A DNA stretch of 64,000 bases from Bacillota bacterium (GTDB taxonomy: Bacteria; Bacillota; Clostridia; Lachnospirales; Lachnospiraceae): positions 1 through 64,000 of the forward strand of contig JAEYFP010000045.1 of NCBI GenBank assembly GCA_023402845.1, written 5' to 3'. Positions 45,784-54,794 of this stretch are shown piece after piece. Positions within the stretch are counted from its first letter, which is position 1. The number at the start of each line of letters is the position of its first letter. Both the position numbers and the translations under genes were made by a program. Below the pieces are notes generated by a model that saw nothing but the letters and a program-made list of their open reading frames with translations, ran no database searches and was not told the DNA's origin.

Positions 45784-46347
45784 ATGACAACCGAACAATG
45801 GTATGCCATAAGAGACTGCAAAAAGGAATATGACGGACAGTTTTTCTATGCTTTGCATACTACAAAAAATGTTTGCAGGCCTTCATGCACAGCCAGAACC
45901 TGCAATCCTAAAAATGTACTCATATTTTATTCTTTAGAGGATGCTCTTGCCCAGGGTTTCCATCCCTGCTGCAGGTGTCATCCTGAAATCTCAGGTTGGA
46001 ATGGGGCAAAAAATGAATTGGCGCAAAAATCAAAGAATTGGATAGAACATCATTATCGGGAAAAATTTTCTCTTGCAGCAATCGCAAATAATTTATCTAT
46101 TACTCCTAACTATTTGCTCCGTGCATTTAAAGAATGTACCGGGAAAACTTTGCTTTCTTATCACAACTATATAAGATGTGAACATGCAAAGGCGCTTCTA
46201 ACAAAACAGGATTTGGAAATTTCTTATATTGCCAATGCTGTCGGGTATAAAACATCCTCTCATTTTGCCAAATTATTTAAACAGATGATCGGATGTACCC
46301 CTTCTGAATATCGTAAGGATTACGTGCGGTCTTTCTATATTCTGTAA
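45784..46347 (+). CDS. Ada zinc-domain / AraC-type transcriptional regulator
   Basis: N-terminal Ada metal-binding domain (about residues 1-75) with all four zinc Cys (VCRPSC and CCRC), which in Ada takes a methyl group from DNA phosphotriesters. A two-helix-turn-helix AraC domain follows (FSLAAIANNLSITPNYLLRAFKECTGKTLLSY, ISYIANAVGYKTSSHFAKLFKQMIGCTPSEYRK). The C-terminal methyltransferase domain of E. coli Ada is absent. It is transcribed away from the iron cluster from a promoter with the iron-type palindrome, so it may respond to metal or regulate that cluster instead of DNA repair. Confidence 0.88.
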   Translation: MTTEQWYAIRDCKKEYDGQFFYALHTTKNVCRPSCTARTCNPKNVLIFYSLEDALAQGFHPCCRCHPEISGWNGAKNELAQKSKNWIEHHYREKFSLAAIANNLSITPNYLLRAFKECTGKTLLSYHNYIRCEHAKALLTKQDLEISYIANAVGYKTSSHFAKLFKQMIGCTPSEYRKDYVRSFYIL

Positions 46348-46364
46348 CAAGTAAAAAACTTCAC

Positions 46365-46952
46365 TCACTGCGTTTTATTGCCGGATAGAGACTTTAGCTT
46401 TCCGTCATGAGCGGCTGCTTCCCTGTATTTGTTTGGCGAAACACCCGCTGCTCTTTGAAACTGCGTATAAAAAGCGGAAGGACTTTCAAAGCCGCTTTGC
46501 AGTGCAATCTGCAATATATTGTCCTTTGTATCCACAAGCAATTCCTTGGCACGGGATATGCGCAGTTCGTTTAAATATGCTGTCGGAACCTTACCATATT
46601 GCAGCTGAAACAGCTGGGTAATTCTGTTTCTGCTAAGACCGATTTTTTTTAATTCTTCTTTTAAGCAAATATGGTCTGAAAAGAACTGTTGATAAGTCGA
46701 TTTAATTTTTTTTGCGGTTTCCTTCTGCGGCTGAAATTCCAATAAATCAGGGCGACACCGTTTGCACGGACGGAGGCCGTTATTCCGCGCCTGTTCTGCT
46801 GTATCAAAAAAAATAATATTTTCCCGGTTGGGGCTTTTCGATCTACAGGATGGACGGCAGAAAATCCCGGTTGTTTTTACACCATAGAAAAATTGACCGT
46901 CATAAGCGGCATCACAGGTCAGTGACGCCTTCCATTTTTCTTCTTTCGTCAT
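46365..46952 (-). CDS. Ada zinc-domain / AraC-type transcriptional activator
   Basis: A closer relative of the E. coli Ada N-terminal half: AYDGQFFYGVKTTGIFCRPSCRSKSPNRENIIFF and LRPCKRCRPD give the four zinc Cys; the first Cys of FCRPSC is the methyl acceptor. An AraC domain follows. It overlaps the AlkD gene by 4 nt and is 1 kb from an O6-methylguanine methyltransferase gene, so it most likely senses methyl phosphotriesters and activates this repair group. 195 residues, no methyltransferase domain. Confidence 0.88.
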   Translation of the reverse strand: MTKEEKWKASLTCDAAYDGQFFYGVKTTGIFCRPSCRSKSPNRENIIFFDTAEQARNNGLRPCKRCRPDLLEFQPQKETAKKIKSTYQQFFSDHICLKEELKKIGLSRNRITQLFQLQYGKVPTAYLNELRISRAKELLVDTKDNILQIALQSGFESPSAFYTQFQRAAGVSPNKYREAAAHDGKLKSLSGNKTQ

Positions 46953-47650
46953 TTGTTCTTACTCCTCGTCTTCCGCTTCATCGCACGGATTTTCTTCTTT
47001 GTTTCCTTGTCCACCTTTAATGACTGAGTAATTTTCTGCAGCGTCTTATTGTAGGTAAAGTCATCTAAGCTATTTTGATTTAGATACACCAAGGTGCACT
47101 CAGGAAACTGAACATAACAGATGGAGATTGCCCATGCTACCGCCATTTTTACATAATAACCGTCGTGACGCACCCGATCCAGTCTAATTAATACCTCGTC
47201 GATATATTCTTCGTCAATGTAATAAAAGAGAAGCATAACAACAGCAAATCGTATCTGAAACTCTTGTTGTGACATGAAATAGGGCGTAAGAAAATCCCAT
47301 GCCTGTTCTTGGACTTCTTTTGTAAACTTGAGTCCGGCACAAAAACTGTCGCAAACTGACCAATTGTCAATTTTAGGAATAAATTTATCTATATATGAAA
47401 ATCGCTCCTGCACCGAACAATTTATGCAACCGATTACCATACCCTGCAGCATAATTTCCTCAAAGGAATCCTCCCTCGCCGTTTGTAAATACTCCTTCCA
47501 CTCTGATCGCGCAAGCTGTTTTGACATCTTCCGAAGGTGGGGAAGACGCACACCCAGAACATGCTCGGTACCGGGAAGTAAGCCGGAAGAAAAAATACGA
47601 TATTCTTCTTCCGCCAGTGCTTCAAGCTGCTTTTTGATTTTTTCCTGCAT
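46949..47650 (-). CDS. DNA alkylation repair protein, AlkD family
   Basis: HEAT-repeat protein (233 residues) of the AlkC/AlkD family, which removes bulky or cationic alkyl adducts such as 3-methyladenine and 7-methylguanine without base flipping. Features: VLGVRLPHLRKMSKQLAR, FEEIMLQGMVIG, WSVCDSFCAGLKF and RHDGYYVKMAVAWAISICY (catalytic-site Trp/Asp context). GGAGG is upstream of the ATG. It is co-translated with the Ada-like activator. Confidence 0.9.
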   Translation of the reverse strand: MQEKIKKQLEALAEEEYRIFSSGLLPGTEHVLGVRLPHLRKMSKQLARSEWKEYLQTAREDSFEEIMLQGMVIGCINCSVQERFSYIDKFIPKIDNWSVCDSFCAGLKFTKEVQEQAWDFLTPYFMSQQEFQIRFAVVMLLFYYIDEEYIDEVLIRLDRVRHDGYYVKMAVAWAISICYVQFPECTLVYLNQNSLDDFTYNKTLQKITQSLKVDKETKKKIRAMKRKTRSKNK

Positions 47651-47701
47651 TTACTTCCTCCATTGCGGCACCCGGAAGCGGTTCCGCAGAGACAAGATAT
47701 T

Positions 47702-48187
47702 TCATTTTTTTCTGCCATTAGAACAAAAGTGTGTCCGTTCCATTTCCAGCAGCTTCTCCTTAATGTCCAGACCGGCTGCATAACCTACCAGTTTACCATC
47801 CGCTCCCACAACTCTGTGGCAGGGTGTCAGAATGAGGAGCGGGTTTTTATTGTTTGCCATCCCAACGGCACGGGAGGCACTTGGTTTTCCGATCATTTCT
47901 GCAACCTGCTTATAGCTGCGTGTTTGTCCGTAGGGAATCTTGCGCAAGGCATCCCATACTGTTTTCTGAAATTCTGTCCCCTCGGCAGCAAGCGGAAGGT
48001 CAAAATCCGCACGATTGCCTGACAAGTACTCTGTAAGCTGCTTTTCCGCCTTTTCAAGCAAAGATGTCTTTGGCCCGCCGACGCTCTTTTGCCTATCTTT
48101 TTCCAAAAACAGCTCTGTAATAAAACCATCTGTTTCGGATATTCCAATCAACCCCAGTGAGGTCTGCACATATGTTGTATATTTCAT
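47702..48187 (-). CDS. ogt: Methylated-DNA--protein-cysteine methyltransferase
   Basis: Suicide enzyme that moves the methyl group of O6-methylguanine to its own Cys. The active-site motif PCHRVVGADGKLVGYAAGLDIKEKLLEME is complete, with the helix-turn-helix FQKTVWDALRKIPYGQTRSYKQVAEMIGKPSASRAVGMANNKNP before it. The start at 48187 has AAGGAGG upstream; a longer reading is unlikely. It supplies the function missing from the two Ada/AraC proteins nearby, and lies 51 nt upstream of the AlkD gene. Confidence 0.94.
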   Translation of the reverse strand: MKYTTYVQTSLGLIGISETDGFITELFLEKDRQKSVGGPKTSLLEKAEKQLTEYLSGNRADFDLPLAAEGTEFQKTVWDALRKIPYGQTRSYKQVAEMIGKPSASRAVGMANNKNPLLILTPCHRVVGADGKLVGYAAGLDIKEKLLEMERTHFCSNGRKK

Positions 48188-48278
48188 AAGATTCTCCTCC
48201 TTTTTCAATATATCCGACTTCATTTCATATGTCTTCCTATTTTGCACCATTCAATTTTGTGAGGTACCTATTCTGAAT

Positions 48279-49697
48279 TTATTTGATCTCATCAAACCAA
48301 ACATGATGTAAAATTTGAAGACCCTCGCGTATTTTTCTCTCATCCAGCAGGCTGTATCCCATAAAAATCAAATGATCCGGACAGTCATCTGAATGATTCC
48401 AAAAAGGTTGTACGGAATATACCCGCACCCCCGCTTTTTCTGCCTTTTCAATGAGTCGCTTTATATTCGTCCCATCCGGAAACTCCAACAGAAAATGCAA
48501 ACCCGCCCCACGTCCATGAAGTGCAACCTTATTGCCAAATTGTTCCGCACATTCCTGTACAAACACATCGTGGCGCTTTCGATAGACCGAGCACATTTTA
48601 CGGACGTGCTGCGCATATTCACCGGCAGTCAAATATCTTGAAAGCACTTCTTGTGTCAACCAGGATACCGGGCTCGAATAAGAGGAAAACAGTCGATGAT
48701 ACTCCGCAAGCAGGCGTTTCGGAAGTACCATATAATTGACACGCAAAGCAGGCGACAGAGATTTTGAAAAAGTCCCAATATAGATGACCCTGTCATTGCC
48801 GTCAAGCGATTGCAGGGAAGGCACCGGATTGACATCATATCGATACTCACTGTCATAATCATCCTCAATGATATAAGAACTGCTATCAGCCGCCCATTTC
48901 AATAGACTTTTGCGCTTGGATATGGAAAGCACTGACCCGTAGGGAAATTGATGGGACGGCGTGACATAGGCGGCACAGACATCCGCCGATTTCAAAGAAG
49001 TCAGATCCAGCCCCTCCGTATCGGCTGCAAGGGCATGAAATGAGAATCCGTTATTCTTAAAAAGCTCTCTTACCCCATTGTAACCGGGGTCTTCCATTGC
49101 AACTTTCCTGCTGTTCCCAAACAGCTTACATAGAATGTCCAAGGAATAGTGCAGGCCGCAGCCAATCACAATTTGCTCTTCTAAGCAGCACACACCCCGG
49201 GAATGATGCAGATACGTTCGCAGTTCCTGCCGCAGAGATAAATTTCCCTGTTTGTCGCTATATTGTGCGAGGCAGGAAGAAGCTGCGGTACACAGCACTG
49301 CAGCAGTATGTTTTTTCCACACAGCACACGGAAAACAGCTGTTTGGAAAATTTCCATACTGAAAGTCATACTCAATCGTTCCGGGATTCTCTTGAGAAGG
49401 ATCGTCATGGCTGCCAAAATCAGACGGAGTTGAAGATTCCATTTTTTTTAAAGAAGTATCCTCGCCACCTTCTACCAGAAACCCGGAGCCTTTATGCGGA
49501 GTTAGATATCCCTCCACAGCAAGCTGGGTATAGGCTCTGTTCACCGTATTTCGTGCAACTCCCAACGTTTTGGAAAGGGTTCGTATGCCGGGAAGCCGCG
49601 TACTTTCCGGAATTCTTCCGGAAACAATCCCACTTTTTATCTGCAGATAAACCTGCTCATATAAAGAAGCGTTCGCATCTTTATCAATATAAATCAT
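48279..49697 (-). CDS. MocR-family (GntR-HTH plus aminotransferase domain) regulator
   Basis: N-terminal GntR winged helix (ASLYEQVYLQIKSGIVSGRIPESTRLPGIRTLSKTLGVARNTVNRAYTQL) fused to a class I aminotransferase-like domain. That domain includes the PLP lysine in VIYIGTFSKSLSPALRVNYM and DDYDSEYRYD. MocR/PdxR proteins sense PLP or amino compounds and usually act on a divergent neighbour, here the PNPOx-like gene. The ATG at 49697 has GGAG correctly spaced. Confidence 0.9.
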   Translation of the reverse strand: MIYIDKDANASLYEQVYLQIKSGIVSGRIPESTRLPGIRTLSKTLGVARNTVNRAYTQLAVEGYLTPHKGSGFLVEGGEDTSLKKMESSTPSDFGSHDDPSQENPGTIEYDFQYGNFPNSCFPCAVWKKHTAAVLCTAASSCLAQYSDKQGNLSLRQELRTYLHHSRGVCCLEEQIVIGCGLHYSLDILCKLFGNSRKVAMEDPGYNGVRELFKNNGFSFHALAADTEGLDLTSLKSADVCAAYVTPSHQFPYGSVLSISKRKSLLKWAADSSSYIIEDDYDSEYRYDVNPVPSLQSLDGNDRVIYIGTFSKSLSPALRVNYMVLPKRLLAEYHRLFSSYSSPVSWLTQEVLSRYLTAGEYAQHVRKMCSVYRKRHDVFVQECAEQFGNKVALHGRGAGLHFLLEFPDGTNIKRLIEKAEKAGVRVYSVQPFWNHSDDCPDHLIFMGYSLLDERKIREGLQILHHVWFDEIK

Positions 49698-49734
49698 CAT
49701 TTTCTCTCCATAGTGTCCCCCTATATATTTTAGT

Positions 49735-49762
49735 AAAGTGTATCTTTTAATGGGCACACTTT
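49735..49762. promoter_or_regulatory. Inverted repeat in the MocR divergent promoter region
   Basis: Arms AAAGTGT / ACACTTT separated by 14 bp, in the 145-bp gap between the MocR gene and the oxidase-like gene. It lies just upstream of a rightward TATAAT, a likely MocR binding site. Confidence 0.4.
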
Positions 49763-49842
49763 TATTGTATAATAAAATAGTTTCCTTTGCAAGTAACAGA
49801 AGGATTCTTGTAAAACAAAAAAACAATTAGGAGGAATGATAG

Positions 49843-50313
49843 ATGCAGTACAGAATGAAACAGTTCCAGTTAACCCGGGAGCAGATTGACGAATTGCTGC
49901 AAAGAGCGGAAGGTGGCCGGTTCGGGACGATTCGGGAGGATGGCTTTCCCTATGTGATTGCAATGCACTTTGTGTATTATAACGGTAATATTTATCTGCA
50001 TGGCTTACCCAAAGGACAAAAAATTGATAATGTCAACAGCAATACTAAAGCATGCTTTGAGGTGGATGAACTTCTTGGTTTACAGCCTGGCGATAAGGTG
50101 GCCTGCGATACAGAAGCCATCTACAACAGCGTGGTTCTGACCGGCACCGCACAAATACTGCACGATACCCAATACAAGCGCGAAGTGCTGAACCGACTGG
50201 TGGAAAAATACACCCCTCAATTTACCGGTAAAGAACTTCCTGAAAATATGGTCAAGGGTACTGCCGTCATTGAACTTCAGGTTTCGGAGTGTACCGGTAA
50301 ATATCATAAATAG
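49843..50313 (+). CDS. Pyridoxamine 5'-phosphate oxidase-family flavin-binding protein (NimA-like)
   Basis: A 156-residue split-barrel flavoprotein: RFGTIREDGFPYVIAMHFVYYNGNIYLHGLPKGQKIDNVNSNTKACFEVDE, followed by the YNSVVLTGTAQIL strand, is typical of the NimA/PNPOx-like group. These use FMN to reduce or detoxify small molecules, and some give nitroimidazole resistance. It is divergent from a MocR regulator that probably controls it. AGGAGG precedes the ATG. The true substrate cannot be read from sequence. Confidence 0.85.
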   Translation: MQYRMKQFQLTREQIDELLQRAEGGRFGTIREDGFPYVIAMHFVYYNGNIYLHGLPKGQKIDNVNSNTKACFEVDELLGLQPGDKVACDTEAIYNSVVLTGTAQILHDTQYKREVLNRLVEKYTPQFTGKELPENMVKGTAVIELQVSECTGKYHK

Positions 50314-50391
50314 GATGCCGCGTCGCATCTTTGGGAGGGGATATCTGTATTTGTTTTCAAGATACATGGACTGAAATAGATTTAAAATTAC

Positions 50392-51222
50392 TTATTCTCT
50401 CACTAAGTCATCTCCGCCTATGGAGGTACCCCCTCCATCTTTGACATCAATCATAAATGCGGTGTAATCCTCACGGAAGTTGATCTGCAGGACATATTCA
50501 CCTGCCTGCACCGCCATACCCTGTGCCAATTCATCCGGCAATTTCCCGGTAATGGTTGCCTTAAGACGGTTTGAATCTTCTATATAAGTAAACGAACCAT
50601 CCATGGCAATAGCCAGCGTACTGTGCTGACCCGTATAAGTACCGGCCATCTTTGAGGCAACTTCTGTATCCGGTTCATTCATGGAAGCATCAGTTGCTTC
50701 CGAACTAATCTGGGATTGTTCAGTATTGGCAGACACCCTTTCCACAATTGGATAAATCTCCAGCACCGACTGATCCTCTGGATGAAGAAAATTGGCAGAC
50801 ACACTGTCACCATCTATGATGAACATCACATCACTGTCGTTGAATTTTACATAGTTGTCCAGTGTTACCCGCAGAATGCTCAGTGTTTTACCGCCGTAAG
50901 TGACGCCTTTTTCGTCGATGACTATCTCATTAGGATCTTTTGCCTGATTGTCATTGCCGTCAAAACGGTATGTCCCGTAAAAGGGTTCCAGCTGTGTGGT
51001 AAAATCCTCCTCGCCTTCTTCCATATCAGGCTGGACGGAAAGCGCCTGCTTCTCCTGGCTGATACCGCTGTCCGACTTCTCGCTATTTTGCTCCTGACTG
51101 ACACTTTCAGCTGACGAAGCCGCCTGCTTTGCATTTTCGCCGTCTTCACCGCAGGCAGTGAGGGACAGGGCCATTAGTCCTGCCAATAATCCTGTTACAA
51201 ATTTTTTATTAGTATTCATCAT
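50392..51222 (-). CDS. Lipoprotein of unknown function
   Basis: Signal peptide with lipobox (LMALSLTAC), a Ser/Glu/Gln-rich linker (residues about 25-65), then two similar beta-rich parts: FYGTYRFDGNDNQ... and KMAGTYTGQHSTLAIAMDGSFTYIEDSN. Each begins with a G-T-Y motif and may be a repeat. I do not recognise a family. The GGAGG ribosome site supports an ATG at 51222 or 51219. It lies next to the two-component genes but with its own spacing. Confidence 0.75.
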   Translation of the reverse strand: MMNTNKKFVTGLLAGLMALSLTACGEDGENAKQAASSAESVSQEQNSEKSDSGISQEKQALSVQPDMEEGEEDFTTQLEPFYGTYRFDGNDNQAKDPNEIVIDEKGVTYGGKTLSILRVTLDNYVKFNDSDVMFIIDGDSVSANFLHPEDQSVLEIYPIVERVSANTEQSQISSEATDASMNEPDTEVASKMAGTYTGQHSTLAIAMDGSFTYIEDSNRLKATITGKLPDELAQGMAVQAGEYVLQINFREDYTAFMIDVKDGGGTSIGGDDLVRE

Positions 51223-51314
51223 AAAAAACCTCCATTTCCAATATCTCATTTTACAAAAATTTTTTTATAAGGAACATTTCCAAAATTACGAATCGCATTA
51301 ACTATCTTCACATC

Positions 51315-51346
51315 AAAAAAGCCATGAACCTTTATCGTTCACAGCT
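51315..51346 (-). terminator. Terminator after the sensor kinase gene
   Basis: Minus-strand hairpin AGCTGTGAAC / GTTCATGGCT (10 pairs including two G-U) followed by TTTTTT, just after the kinase stop codon. Confidence 0.7.
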
Positions 51347-51355
51347 CTTACGGAT

Positions 51356-53182
51356 CTATCTATTTTCGTTAGCTCGCTCTTCCGGCAAAAAAATGGGTAA
51401 AATCAATGTAACACTCGTGCCTTTCCCCTGTTCAGATTCAATTGTAACACCAAAATCCGAGCCAAAATCGGTCTGAATTCGTTTTTGAATATTAGGAAGT
51501 GCAACATGGGAAAGCCCCTGTGCAATATCCGCATAGGAATAGTGCCGCAGGTCTTCCCGCAGCGTTTCCAAAACCTTTTCATTTATTCCACAGCCATTAT
51601 CATTCACTGAAAGTCTGACGGTCTTCCCCTTTATTTCACATAGAATATTTATTTCTCCGATATTTTCACCCCTGAATCCGTGCAAAATAGCGTTTTCCAC
51701 CACCGGCTGCAGCAGCATGCGCGGAATCTTTACATCCGCCAGTTCATCATCAAATTCCAAGTTGGCCGTAAATTTGTTCGGATATCTTGCATGCATGATG
51801 GCCAGATACCTCTCCAGCATAGAAAATTCATCCAGCACCGCAATGGTTTCATCTCCGGCATTGGCATATTGTAAAAGCCCGGATAGTCCGTCACAGATTT
51901 CTGCGGCCCTGTCATTTTCCTTTTTTTTAATCAGCGCCCGCACCGAATTGAGCGAATTCACAGTAAAATGTGCATTAATTTGTTTTTTCAAAGAAAAGAT
52001 CACAGCATTTTGATGTTCAATACGAATCTGTTGTAATCTCAGTTGAGATTCCATTAATTCATTGTCTTGAATGATAATAATGGCAACAATCAATAGAATG
52101 AGACAAATAATTCCGCCCAGTAAAATAATCCCCATAATAGGAAAATGCGCATCTGCGTTCAAAAATAAAAACAGAATACTTGTGATACAAAAGCTTCCGT
52201 AAAAGATTCCCTCTCCGATACCTGTGGCAGGAATTCCTCTTTTTCTCATGTAAACCATTGGTGCAATCAAAGTGCTCAATTCCAAAAAGGTAGATCCCAT
52301 GTTAGAAATCAGAGTATATGCAAGTCCAAAAATTCCATCTTGAATAAAAAAATTCATGGACTGCGCTGTGCAAATTAATACAAAAGCAACAATGAAACTG
52401 ATTTTCCGGTCAATCTTATCGATCAAAAAACCATTTAACAAATACATTACACCGGTGATCGGCATGATATAACGGTTAATGGATGGAAGTTCAAAGGCCT
52501 CTTCAAAAAAATACAAATTATCTGTCAGTCCAGCTATAACCACATATAAAACAAAAACAACGATCCCCAGTCGAAAAACGGTTGCCGATAATGGTTTGAA
52601 TGGAAAACTGCACATGGAGAGCCGAATTCTCTCGGCTTGGTTCCTAAATACAAAGAAACCCACTAAACACAGAAGTCCGCTGGCGGCAATACTGACCGGA
52701 AAATAAAGTGCGGTCCGAGTAAAGTACTCTGTTATCGTCAAGATCATAGCATCTGCAAAATAGGCAATTCCCGCAAACCGGCCAAGCGTATTTGGAGGAA
52801 TTATTTGAAATGCAAATGCAAAACAGATCATAATACATACCATGATGGCTGCCGTTGAAAAAAAGAATGCTATATAAGCTAAATTCAGCGGCAAAAAAAT
52901 CATGACGACACGCAGTAGAAAAGCAAGCGCAAAAAAGACCGCATACCCCGTTTCCATAAGCTGATAGTCCTGTGACTTGCTTAACCGGTTTATTATTCGT
53001 GGTAAAGTAAAACTTGTCACAGTAATTGCCATAGTATAATAAATAAAACCAATGTTAATATCCTTCTGCGGATTATTTAGAAATTGTTCATAGAACAGCA
53101 TCCATCCAATATGACGAAATACTTCGGCAGCCGTAAAAGCGATCAGAATATGTAAAATAGGCTTGCTTCGCAGGTAAGTCAT
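51356..53182 (-). CDS. LytS/YesM-type sensor histidine kinase with an MFS-like membrane domain
   Basis: About 380 residues with roughly twelve membrane helices resembling an MFS transporter precede the kinase. The phospho-acceptor region reads INAHFTVNSLNSVRALI, a variant of the usual INPHFLFNTLN, with His kept. The ATPase part has LLQPVVENAILHGF and VNDNGCGI. The ATG at 53182 overlaps nothing, and lies just after the stop of its response regulator. A transporter-like sensor suggests it detects a small solute. Partner: the AraC-type regulator next door. Confidence 0.88.
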   Translation of the reverse strand: MTYLRSKPILHILIAFTAAEVFRHIGWMLFYEQFLNNPQKDINIGFIYYTMAITVTSFTLPRIINRLSKSQDYQLMETGYAVFFALAFLLRVVMIFLPLNLAYIAFFFSTAAIMVCIMICFAFAFQIIPPNTLGRFAGIAYFADAMILTITEYFTRTALYFPVSIAASGLLCLVGFFVFRNQAERIRLSMCSFPFKPLSATVFRLGIVVFVLYVVIAGLTDNLYFFEEAFELPSINRYIMPITGVMYLLNGFLIDKIDRKISFIVAFVLICTAQSMNFFIQDGIFGLAYTLISNMGSTFLELSTLIAPMVYMRKRGIPATGIGEGIFYGSFCITSILFLFLNADAHFPIMGIILLGGIICLILLIVAIIIIQDNELMESQLRLQQIRIEHQNAVIFSLKKQINAHFTVNSLNSVRALIKKKENDRAAEICDGLSGLLQYANAGDETIAVLDEFSMLERYLAIMHARYPNKFTANLEFDDELADVKIPRMLLQPVVENAILHGFRGENIGEINILCEIKGKTVRLSVNDNGCGINEKVLETLREDLRHYSYADIAQGLSHVALPNIQKRIQTDFGSDFGVTIESEQGKGTSVTLILPIFLPEERANENR

Positions 53183-53198
53183 AGCATTTTTCTCTCTT

Positions 53199-53924
53199 TC
53201 AGACTTCACGCATCTGCTTGGGGGACATCCCATAGTACTCTCGAAACACCTTGAAGAAATGCACATAGCTGGAGTACCCGCAAAGAAATGCAATTTCCTT
53301 CAGCAGACGGGTTTTATCCTGTAAAAGCTCGGCGGCGGCTTTCATACGCAAATCCGTTATAAAGCAGGTCAGCGTGGTATTGTAATGCTTGGTGAACAAA
53401 TTACAGATATAATTTTTTCCCAGATGAAAGCGGACACTCAAATCCTCCAGCGTATGCTTTTCCCTGTAATGCTCATTTAAATACGCAAGAAGATTGATAA
53501 AAGCAGGATTAACCATTGATTCCTCCTCTGACGGTTCCTGAGCCTTTTCAGATGCCAGATTTTTTGCAAGACGTTCCAGCACCATCTGTATTTCATCGTT
53601 TCGAACCGGCTTGAGAATATAATCAAAACCCTCCTGCTTAAAAAAAGCACGTACATCTTCAAAAGTGTCGTACGCACTGATCATCACAAATTGACCGTTA
53701 TATCCGCACTCTCTGGATATGCCAATCAACCGGTTTCCATCCATCTGCGGCATTTTCAGATCACAAAATACCACATCGGGCTTTTCCTCAAGAATCCTCT
53801 CAACCGCAGCCTCAGAATCGGTGCAAAACCCAATCACCTCAAAGCCATTATCCTGCCATGGAATAAATCCTGTCATTTCTTCTAATATCAGTGAATCATC
53901 GTCCACTAAAAATACTGTGTACAT
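53199..53924 (-). CDS. AraC-type response regulator (YesN-like)
   Basis: Receiver domain (VFLVDDDSLI, phospho-Asp in DVVFCDLKMPQMDG, Lys in YILKPV) joined to an AraC DNA-binding domain (TLEDLSVRFHLGKNYICNLFTKHYNTTLTCF and LKEIAFLCGYSSYVHFFKVFREYYGMSPKQMREV). It is the partner of the downstream kinase. The start at 53924 has GAGG 8 nt upstream. 241 residues. Confidence 0.92.
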   Translation of the reverse strand: MYTVFLVDDDSLILEEMTGFIPWQDNGFEVIGFCTDSEAAVERILEEKPDVVFCDLKMPQMDGNRLIGISRECGYNGQFVMISAYDTFEDVRAFFKQEGFDYILKPVRNDEIQMVLERLAKNLASEKAQEPSEEESMVNPAFINLLAYLNEHYREKHTLEDLSVRFHLGKNYICNLFTKHYNTTLTCFITDLRMKAAAELLQDKTRLLKEIAFLCGYSSYVHFFKVFREYYGMSPKQMREV

Positions 53925-54112
53925 GATAGTAACCTCAACCTTCCCTACTGCCGCCGTATTCAAACTACATATCATCTCCCTCTGTCCGTTACAATTATAG
54001 CATAGGAATTCGACAGCTTCTTCCCAATTCAGGATATTTATTTTTCATTTGTGCCAAATGAGAAGTTATATTCATATTCTTTATAGAAAGCAGGCGTTTA
54101 CCAGCCCATTCA

Positions 54113-54631
54113 TTAAATATAACGTCTTACCTTCTTCATATAGTTTTTGTATTCTTCACCGAAGTTATTGATGCACCATCTTTCTTCAGACAGGATAATC
54201 CAGTGTGAAGATACTTGAAAAACGATTAATACCGCAAGCAATATCCATGACTGAGTAAGCAGTACACAGCCTAAAAAATAAACAAAATATGCCACATACA
54301 TAGGATTACGGGAAATTCGATATATCCCTTTTAAAAGAATGCCATTCTCCGCAGGTTTTGCAAAATTGAATACTGCTGCAATACACAGGAAGACCCCTAA
54401 TACATAGATCACCAGGCCAATATAAAACCAATACGGAACAATCGAAATCTTAAGAAAGAATGGATATATAAAAATCAGAATATTAGCAATCTGATAAAAG
54501 AAGTATGCGATCTTTTCTATTCCCTCCACCGGCGCGAAAAAAGCTGCCCTTTTTAACGCTGTCTTACTTAACATCCTTAAAAGTCCAAATCTGATAACTA
54601 TAAGGGGAATTAATAAAAGAAATCCGTTCAT
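54113..54631 (-). CDS. Isoprenylcysteine carboxyl methyltransferase-family membrane protein
   Basis: A 172-residue membrane protein with about five helices and the SAM-binding core of the ICMT/PEMT superfamily: GILLKGIYRISRNPMYVAYFVYFLGCVLL and SEERWCINNFGEEYKNYMKKVRRYI. Bacterial members methylate lipids or unknown carboxylates; there is no protein prenylation here. It is divergent from the MerR-type gene, which may control it. Confidence 0.82.
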   Translation of the reverse strand: MNGFLLLIPLIVIRFGLLRMLSKTALKRAAFFAPVEGIEKIAYFFYQIANILIFIYPFFLKISIVPYWFYIGLVIYVLGVFLCIAAVFNFAKPAENGILLKGIYRISRNPMYVAYFVYFLGCVLLTQSWILLAVLIVFQVSSHWIILSEERWCINNFGEEYKNYMKKVRRYI

Positions 54632-54739
54632 GCTGCTCCTTTCTCCCGCATTTACTTATTATAAAAATCCAAACTAAGTATACCATAGGGATTAAAATAA
54701 TAAAAGAATACAATACCGGCTTGAGTTTCTAAATACTTA

Positions 54740-54770
54740 TTGACTTTGACATCGTGTTGTAGTTTATACT
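54740..54770 (+). promoter_or_regulatory. MerR-type promoter with a 19-bp spacer
   Basis: TTGACT (54740-54745), 19-bp spacer, TATACT (54765-54770). The long spacer and imperfect dyad between the boxes are typical for promoters activated by MerR-family proteins, here probably autoregulation. Confidence 0.55.
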
Positions 54771-54794
54771 CTTATTGAAAGGAGGTAAGGGAAT

